Shown one piece after another: positions 59,318 through 64,000 of a stretch of DNA of 64,000 bases. Below the pieces are notes generated by a model. That model ran no database searches, was not told the DNA's origin, and saw nothing but the letters and a program-made list of their open reading frames with translations. Position numbers and translations under genes: made by a program. Where the stretch lies: contig DATBZA010000024.1 in the NCBI GenBank assembly GCA_036513415.1, positions 1 to 64,000 of the forward strand, read 5' to 3'. The DNA is from 40CM-4-68-19 sp036513415 (GTDB taxonomy: Bacteria; Myxococcota; Myxococcia; Myxococcales; 40CM-4-68-19). Position 1 is the stretch's first letter; every line of letters starts with the position of its first letter.

Positions 59318-60532
59318 TCACCGGACAACCGCCGGGGGGCGCTTGTCGGGCACTTTCTCCAGGGATGGTCCGGCGTCCGCGCTTTGTGCCAATTCCGACG
59401 GATCGAGGCCCGCGGCCGACGCGACAGGCACCGGCCTCGCCGCCTGGGCCGTGCTCTTCAGGCGCAGGTCGATCGCGGCGAGCTGGTTCTCCGCTTCCTT
59501 GAGGTGAGCAGCCTTGGGCAGCGCCGTGTACTCCTTGAACGCCCGGAGTGCCCCCTCCAGGTCTCCCTCCGCTTTCAGCGCCAGCGCCTTGCCATAGAGC
59601 GCGTCGTCCTGGTGCGGGTCGAAGGCGAGCACCTTCTCGTACTCGGCGCGCGCTTCCCGCGGCTTGCGGAGGCCCTCCAGCGCCCAGCCGCGAGCCAGAT
59701 GCGTCTCCCATCGCATCGGGTCGAGCTGCGCCGCCCGGAGATAGGCTTGCTCGGCCATGGTGTAGTCGCGATAGCGGAGCGCGAGTGCGCCCAGGTTCGC
59801 CCACGCCGGGGCACAAGCTGCGTCGAGCCGAGTCGCCTCCTCGAAGTAGCTGCGCGCAGCGGCAACGTCGTCGCGGCGCATCGCCAGGACTCCGAGGCTG
59901 TTGAGGATGCCGGCGTCCTTGGGGTCGAGCTTGCGGGCGTTGTTCAGCGCCGACTCGGCCAGGCGCACGCGGCCGCGGTCGGCCTCGATCGCGGCGAGAT
60001 TCCGGTATGCGCTCGCATCGCGGGGGTGCCGCTCGAGCACGCTGCGGACGGCGGCCTCCGCCTGATCGAGCTGGCGCTGGGACCGCAGCGCTGCCGCCAG
60101 CCCGTTCAACAGCCTGGGATCCCCGGGCGTTCGCTGGAGGCCGGCGCGAAGGACGGCCTCCGCTTCCGCCGGTGAATCCCGCAGAAGCCGGGCGAGGTTG
60201 AGCGCGGCTCCCACGTGCGCCGGATCCCTGGTGAGCGCCCGCGAGTACAGATCGGCCGCGGACTTCGGATCCAGAAGCCGCTCGGCGACCCAACCGGCAT
60301 CGAAGTACGCCGCCGCGCTGTCCGGCGCTTTCGCCAGGTACAGCTCCAGGCGGACGCGCGCGGCCTCCCAGTCGCCCCGCGCCATCAGCTCGCGCGCCTC
60401 CTTGTGGAGGATGGCCGGAGGCAGATCGAGCAGTCGGCGCCGCTCCGCCGCCGCATCGGGCGCGGGCGGGCGCCGCGGAGCATGAGCGCACGCAACCGAC
60501 AGCAGCAGCAGCGCCGCAACGAGCTTGCGCAT
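59318..60532 (-). CDS. gltE: TPR lipoprotein GltE/AglT-like
   Basis: 404 residues. MRKLVAALLLLSVACAHAP is a lipoprotein signal (Cys at 15). About eight TPR repeats follow (residues 45-345), with clear consensus units such as AWANLGALALRYRDYTMAEQ and ALNNARKLDPKDAGILNSLG. The C-terminal 55 residues are disordered. AglT of Myxococcus is a TPR protein of the periplasm. The ATG overlaps the gltD stop by one base (TGATG). Confidence 0.87.
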   Translation of the reverse strand: MRKLVAALLLLSVACAHAPRRPPAPDAAAERRRLLDLPPAILHKEARELMARGDWEAARVRLELYLAKAPDSAAAYFDAGWVAERLLDPKSAADLYSRALTRDPAHVGAALNLARLLRDSPAEAEAVLRAGLQRTPGDPRLLNGLAAALRSQRQLDQAEAAVRSVLERHPRDASAYRNLAAIEADRGRVRLAESALNNARKLDPKDAGILNSLGVLAMRRDDVAAARSYFEEATRLDAACAPAWANLGALALRYRDYTMAEQAYLRAAQLDPMRWETHLARGWALEGLRKPREARAEYEKVLAFDPHQDDALYGKALALKAEGDLEGALRAFKEYTALPKAAHLKEAENQLAAIDLRLKSTAQAARPVPVASAAGLDPSELAQSADAGPSLEKVPDKRPPAVVR

Positions 60533-63500
60533 CAATGCCCCCCGCCGGTGAAGTCGGGCGCGACCATGCTGGACAGCTCGGTGTCCATCAGCCGCGTCCG
60601 GTGCAGCTCGCCGTACGCGTCCGGCTGGTACTCGCGCAGGAAGTCCTGCGCCTTGAGCGCCCAGTCGGAGTAGACGCCTGACTTCTGCGAGACCTGGATG
60701 GCCTTGCCGAAGGCTTCCGTGGCCTTGTCCTCGAGCGGCAGCGCCTGTCCCTCGAGCGTGCTGCGGTACAGCTCCTGCTGCTCGGCATCCAGGCCGCGCG
60801 GCGTGGGCGCGTCCAGGAGCCCCTTGTTGAAGTTGCGGTATGCCTCGCCGATCCGCTCGAAGGATGCCGTGCTCCACGTCGGGCTGCCGATGGCGACCAC
60901 CTGGGCATAGCCCTCCAGCAGCTTCCCCAGGCGCGCGTTCTTGACCTTGAGCGCGTGCACGAGCTCCGACTGGCGGCTGTAGTGGAAATGAAGAGCGATG
61001 AACTCCTGGAACGCGGGCTCCACCCTCAAGAAGTGCGCGTGCGCCACTGCATCGATGACCGGGGGAGACGCCTTCTCGCTCTCCGGCAGACGCGTGAACC
61101 CTTGCGCCACCTCGGCGAGCACGGCGGCGGCGGCAGGCGACCTCATCTCGCGCAAGGCCAGCCCCTGCCTGTACCGCGCCAGGAGGATCTGCCCCTGCTT
61201 CGCGGTCCTCGCCCACTCCCGCTGGAACCCGGACCAGTGCGCGGCCGCACGCCGGAAGTCCTTCTGCCGTTCGAGGATCAGGCCGACGTTCCAGGCGATC
61301 CTGACGGCGTCCGGGCGGGCCCGGTAACGTTGGAGGTATTTCTGCGAGGCTTGCAGCGCTCCTGGGTCGTCCCCGAGGCCCTCGCGCCACACCGCTGCGT
61401 TGTAGAGCCAGTCCGCGGCCTTCTCGTCCGCCGGCCAGCGGGACTGTGCCTGCTCGTACCAGCGGATCGCGTCGGCGGTTCGTCCGGAGCGCTCGCAGGC
61501 GCTCGCCAGCGCCGGAACGGTGAGCTTGACGATCTCCGGGTCCGCCCGGTACTCGCGCAGGAGCTGCTCACCGGCGGCAACCACCACGTCCAGCTGGTCC
61601 GCTTTGTCCGCGATCAACAGCGCGTTGTAGAGCGCTTTCGGGGCATGCTCGCTCTTCGGGTACCGGTCGACGAAGGCCCGGAACTCCTTCGCGGCGAGCG
61701 CGAAATCCTTCTTCTGCTCGAAGAGCTGCATCACATACTTGAACTTCGCCCCCTCACCGATCCGCGCAACCTCGGCCTGGAATTTCGAGCCGGGCGGGCA
61801 CAGCTGCCGATCGTCGAGGAAACGTTGAGCAAGGTCGCTCAGGGCCAGCCACTCCTCCCGGGTGTTGAAGATGTCGAGCGACAGGTTGGCGGCCTTCTGC
61901 GACCAGGCGTCGGTGGGCCACTTGAGGATGATCTCGCCGAATCGATTCGCCGCCTCGACGAAGTGGCGGCGCTCGTAGAGCAGGAGCGCGACCTTGTAGC
62001 GGATGACGATCTCGTCCTTGGCGTCAGGCGCGATCCGGAGATAGCGTTCGCAGGCGTCGATCAGCTTCTGCTCGTTCTGCGGAATCGCCTCTTCCGGGGT
62101 GTCGCGCGTGAGGTCCTGGACCTGCACGGGGCGGCCGCGGTCCACCTGCCCCTTCGCCTTGCCCTCGTCGATCCGTGTCGCGTCCGCGAGCTCGCGCTTC
62201 TTCAGCCGGCCCTTGGCGACGTCGACGGACTTCTCCAGGGCGAGGATGGCGTTGTACGCGGCGCGCTGCGCGTACGAGCCGCGCGGATCAGCGTCGGCCA
62301 CCTTGCCGTATTGCTCGGCGGCGGCGTCCCACTCCTCGAGCGCATAGAGGATCTCGGCCTGGTAGAACCGCATGCCGAGGGCGGCCTCGCTGCGCGGGAA
62401 CGTGTCGAGGTACTGGCGGTAGATGTCCCGGGCAAGCCGGTAGGTCGCCACGCTCTTCGTCTTGATCGCTTCCTGGTGGTAGTCCTGCACCAGCTCGCGC
62501 AGCGCGCTCTCCGCCAGGTCGTTCGCGTCCGCCACGGCGCCCTTCCGCTCCGCGTTGGCCCTTGCCCAGCCGCTTTCCGGGCCGTACTCCGCCACCAGCC
62601 GCTTCATCTCCGCGAGCACTTGATCGCGGCGCTGCAGCCTGTCGTACGCGAGGACGATCTTCTGCTGCCATGCCGGGGCCAGCACGTAGCCGGGCGCCCT
62701 TTGCTGGAGGAGGCGGTAGATGCGGATGGAGTGCTCGAACTTGCCGGCCTCGAAGTAGGTGGCCGCGAGCCTGCCGATGGCGTCGATGGCGTGCTCGCCC
62801 CCCTTCTCGGTCAGGTACGCGACGGCGCCCTCGACCGCGTCGACGCGCGCGTAGGCAAGCACGATGTCCTTGAGCGCTTCGGCCTTGAGCTGAACCCTGT
62901 CGCGGCGCGTCTCGCCTTCCGCATACGCGATCACTTCCTGGAACTTCGCGATCGCGGCGGAATAGGCGCCCGCGTTGTAGTCGCACCAGGCCAGCTTGTA
63001 GAGGGCGAAGGGGTACAGCTTGGGGAGGCGGAACGAGGCCGCCTTCTCGAAGGCGGCCTGCGCGCGGGCAAGATCGTTGGCGGCGAAGAAGTGCTCGCCG
63101 ATCTGCACGTAGGCGTCGGGGACGAAGCGGCTCCGCGGATACTGCTGGATCAGCGCGCCATACCGGGCGATTCCCTCCTCCCTGCTCCCGCTGTCGTAGT
63201 GGTTGTGCGCAGCGACGAAGAGGACTTCGTCGCGCCGCTCGTACCCGGGGTACCGGTCGAGCACGAGCTGGTAGAGCTGTAGCGCCTTCTTCCGGTACCC
63301 GTCGCTCCGCTGCGTGTCGGTCGTCGGTTCCGGGCCCGTGCGCGATCCGGACCACCGCCCCCAGGCCTCGTCGTAATCCTTGATTTCCTGTGACGAGGCA
63401 AAGCGCGCCTTCTCCCACCAGAGCTCTCCGAGCTGGAAGTAGAGGTCAGCCTTCCGATCGGTCTCCGGCATGCGCGGGATGAGCGCCTCGAGTTCCTGGA

Positions 63501-63657
63501 TCAGCTCATCGCGCTTGCGATCCGCCGCCGCGTCGACCTTCATTTCTTCCGGTGTGAGCGCTGCCTCCGCCGGCGCCGGCTTCGGGCCGGAGGCCGGGGA
63601 CGCCCATCCCGCGGGCGCCAGGGCGATCACGAGCGCCGCCAGTCCGCGCGCGGTCAT
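60532..63657 (-). CDS. gltD: Large periplasmic TPR protein GltD/AgmU-like
   Basis: 1041 residues. Signal peptide (MTARGLAALVIALAPAGWA), then a long array of degenerate TPR/Tol-Pal-type repeats (KALQLYQLVLDRYPGYERRD, QYPRSRFVPDAYVQIGEHFF, EFRAFVDRYPKSEHAPKALY, and others). Conserved late segment VEPAFQEFIALHFHY with IGEAYRNFNKGLLDAP. AgmU of Myxococcus is a similarly large TPR protein moving with focal adhesions. The ATG overlaps the upstream stop (ATGA); length is near that of AgmU. Confidence 0.88.
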   Translation of the reverse strand: MTARGLAALVIALAPAGWASPASGPKPAPAEAALTPEEMKVDAAADRKRDELIQELEALIPRMPETDRKADLYFQLGELWWEKARFASSQEIKDYDEAWGRWSGSRTGPEPTTDTQRSDGYRKKALQLYQLVLDRYPGYERRDEVLFVAAHNHYDSGSREEGIARYGALIQQYPRSRFVPDAYVQIGEHFFAANDLARAQAAFEKAASFRLPKLYPFALYKLAWCDYNAGAYSAAIAKFQEVIAYAEGETRRDRVQLKAEALKDIVLAYARVDAVEGAVAYLTEKGGEHAIDAIGRLAATYFEAGKFEHSIRIYRLLQQRAPGYVLAPAWQQKIVLAYDRLQRRDQVLAEMKRLVAEYGPESGWARANAERKGAVADANDLAESALRELVQDYHQEAIKTKSVATYRLARDIYRQYLDTFPRSEAALGMRFYQAEILYALEEWDAAAEQYGKVADADPRGSYAQRAAYNAILALEKSVDVAKGRLKKRELADATRIDEGKAKGQVDRGRPVQVQDLTRDTPEEAIPQNEQKLIDACERYLRIAPDAKDEIVIRYKVALLLYERRHFVEAANRFGEIILKWPTDAWSQKAANLSLDIFNTREEWLALSDLAQRFLDDRQLCPPGSKFQAEVARIGEGAKFKYVMQLFEQKKDFALAAKEFRAFVDRYPKSEHAPKALYNALLIADKADQLDVVVAAGEQLLREYRADPEIVKLTVPALASACERSGRTADAIRWYEQAQSRWPADEKAADWLYNAAVWREGLGDDPGALQASQKYLQRYRARPDAVRIAWNVGLILERQKDFRRAAAHWSGFQREWARTAKQGQILLARYRQGLALREMRSPAAAAVLAEVAQGFTRLPESEKASPPVIDAVAHAHFLRVEPAFQEFIALHFHYSRQSELVHALKVKNARLGKLLEGYAQVVAIGSPTWSTASFERIGEAYRNFNKGLLDAPTPRGLDAEQQELYRSTLEGQALPLEDKATEAFGKAIQVSQKSGVYSDWALKAQDFLREYQPDAYGELHRTRLMDTELSSMVAPDFTGGGH

Positions 63658-64000
63658 TCTTCCTTGCTCCCCGCGCACGCGTCCTTGAGTGTGTACCGGT
63701 AGAAGCCGATCTCGTCGGGCCAGTACTCGCCGTCGAAGGGCCAATACTCGTGGCCGGTCTGCGGAATCGCCGGGCGCCGGAGCTGCTGGGAAGCCAGCTG
63801 CGCGCTCACGTCGAAGCGCGACTCCAGCATCTCCTTCTCCCCCTTGGTGGTCTCGAACGCGATCAGCTCCTTGTCACACTCCAGCACGTCGATGAGCCGG
63901 GCCATGTCGGCGAGCCTGCCGCGGATGAACTTGCCGGCGAGCTGCTCGATCAGCTCCTTCTGCCGCGCGACGCCGTCGGCGAGCTCGGCGCCCAGGGCGC
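63654..64000 (-). CDS. Uncharacterised protein, C-terminal part (gene runs off the right edge)
   Basis: At least 115 residues; the frame is open to the right edge. It shows ELADGVARQKELIEQLAGKF and LADMARLIDVLECDKELIAF, a helical coiled-coil, then HEYWPFDGEYWPDEIGFYRY near the end. The stop overlaps the gltD start, so it is the upstream neighbour in the same operon. I do not recognise the family; the Trp/Tyr-rich end is distinctive. It likely precedes gltD as a further motility-operon gene. Confidence 0.7.
   Translation of the reverse strand, partial: ALGAELADGVARQKELIEQLAGKFIRGRLADMARLIDVLECDKELIAFETTKGEKEMLESRFDVSAQLASQQLRRPAIPQTGHEYWPFDGEYWPDEIGFYRYTLKDACAGSKEE

Overview
The window is about 64 kb of GC-rich DNA (coding bias strongly G/C at third positions, GTG/TTG starts common, 4-base stop/start overlaps nearly everywhere). 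The gene content points to a member of the Myxococcota. It has a gliding-motility gene run in the gltD-gltE-gltF-gltG-gltH order, an AgmX/PglI-type C-terminal domain, a MYXO-CTERM-like sorting tail, a PEGA-domain Ser/Thr kinase and a PocR/sigma-54 activator. I see no insertion sequence, prophage, integrase, rRNA or CRISPR array. Species cannot be assigned from the sequence alone.

Layout. 1-10.1 kb: surface polysaccharide locus with glycosyltransferases, an apparent decaprenyl-phospho-arabinose module (desaturase, dprE1, dprE2, ubiA-type transferase), an O-antigen type ABC exporter (wzt, wzm) and rfbD, rfbB, rfbA. 10.2-14.2 kb: lptF/G-type permease, purD, purH. 14.3-16.9 kb: a MerR-type regulator with an orphan sigma region-4 protein, and a PEGA-domain protein kinase divergent from dnaK. 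17-19 kb: dnaK with a clear terminator. 19.1-25.5 kb: a nuclease, an uncharacterised TPR / membrane / vWA-lipoprotein operon, small envelope proteins and a DUF1835-type gene. 25.5-30.2 kb: a decayed stretch, a class-III aminotransferase coupled to a lipoprotein that is a stand-alone Hsp70 substrate-binding domain, a sterol-desaturase family enzyme overlapping tail-to-tail with a MYXO-CTERM metalloprotease. 30.2-34.4 kb: gamma-glutamyltransferase, gltX, a small periplasmic protein, a NUDIX hydrolase. 34.6-34.8 kb: tRNA-Gln and tRNA-Glu with a strong terminator. 34.9-44.8 kb: membrane glycosyltransferase, zinc-ribbon/TPR protein, lysC, hutH, and a 1559-residue TPR protein. 44.8-48.6 kb: a five-gene minus-strand run (zinc-ribbon protein, small membrane protein, tmk, PocR-sigma-54 activator, CinA-type protein). 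48.8-55 kb: pcm, a VOC protein, typA, a small zinc-ribbon membrane protein, a LivJ-type binding protein, a PafA-like phosphatase. 55.1-64 kb: a dienoyl-CoA reductase-like SDR, then the minus-strand motility operon.

How the genes work together. The first 10 kb makes activated sugars (dTDP-deoxysugar, polyprenyl-phospho-pentose), assembles a glycan and exports it; the nearby lptF/G-type gene fits outer-membrane LPS delivery. The last 8 kb encodes the periplasmic, inner-membrane and outer-membrane parts of the Myxococcus Glt gliding/adhesion complex; the motor (aglRQS) and gltA/B/C/I/J/K are not in the window.

The most noteworthy observations are the lipoprotein at 27261-27728, whose mature part aligns without gaps to the peptide-binding beta domain of the DnaK encoded 8 kb away (32 of 94 positions identical by hand count); the DprE1/DprE2/UbiA operon with Ala at the position of the mycobacterial benzothiazinone-target Cys; and the uncharacterised TPR / five-TM / vWA-lipoprotein operon.
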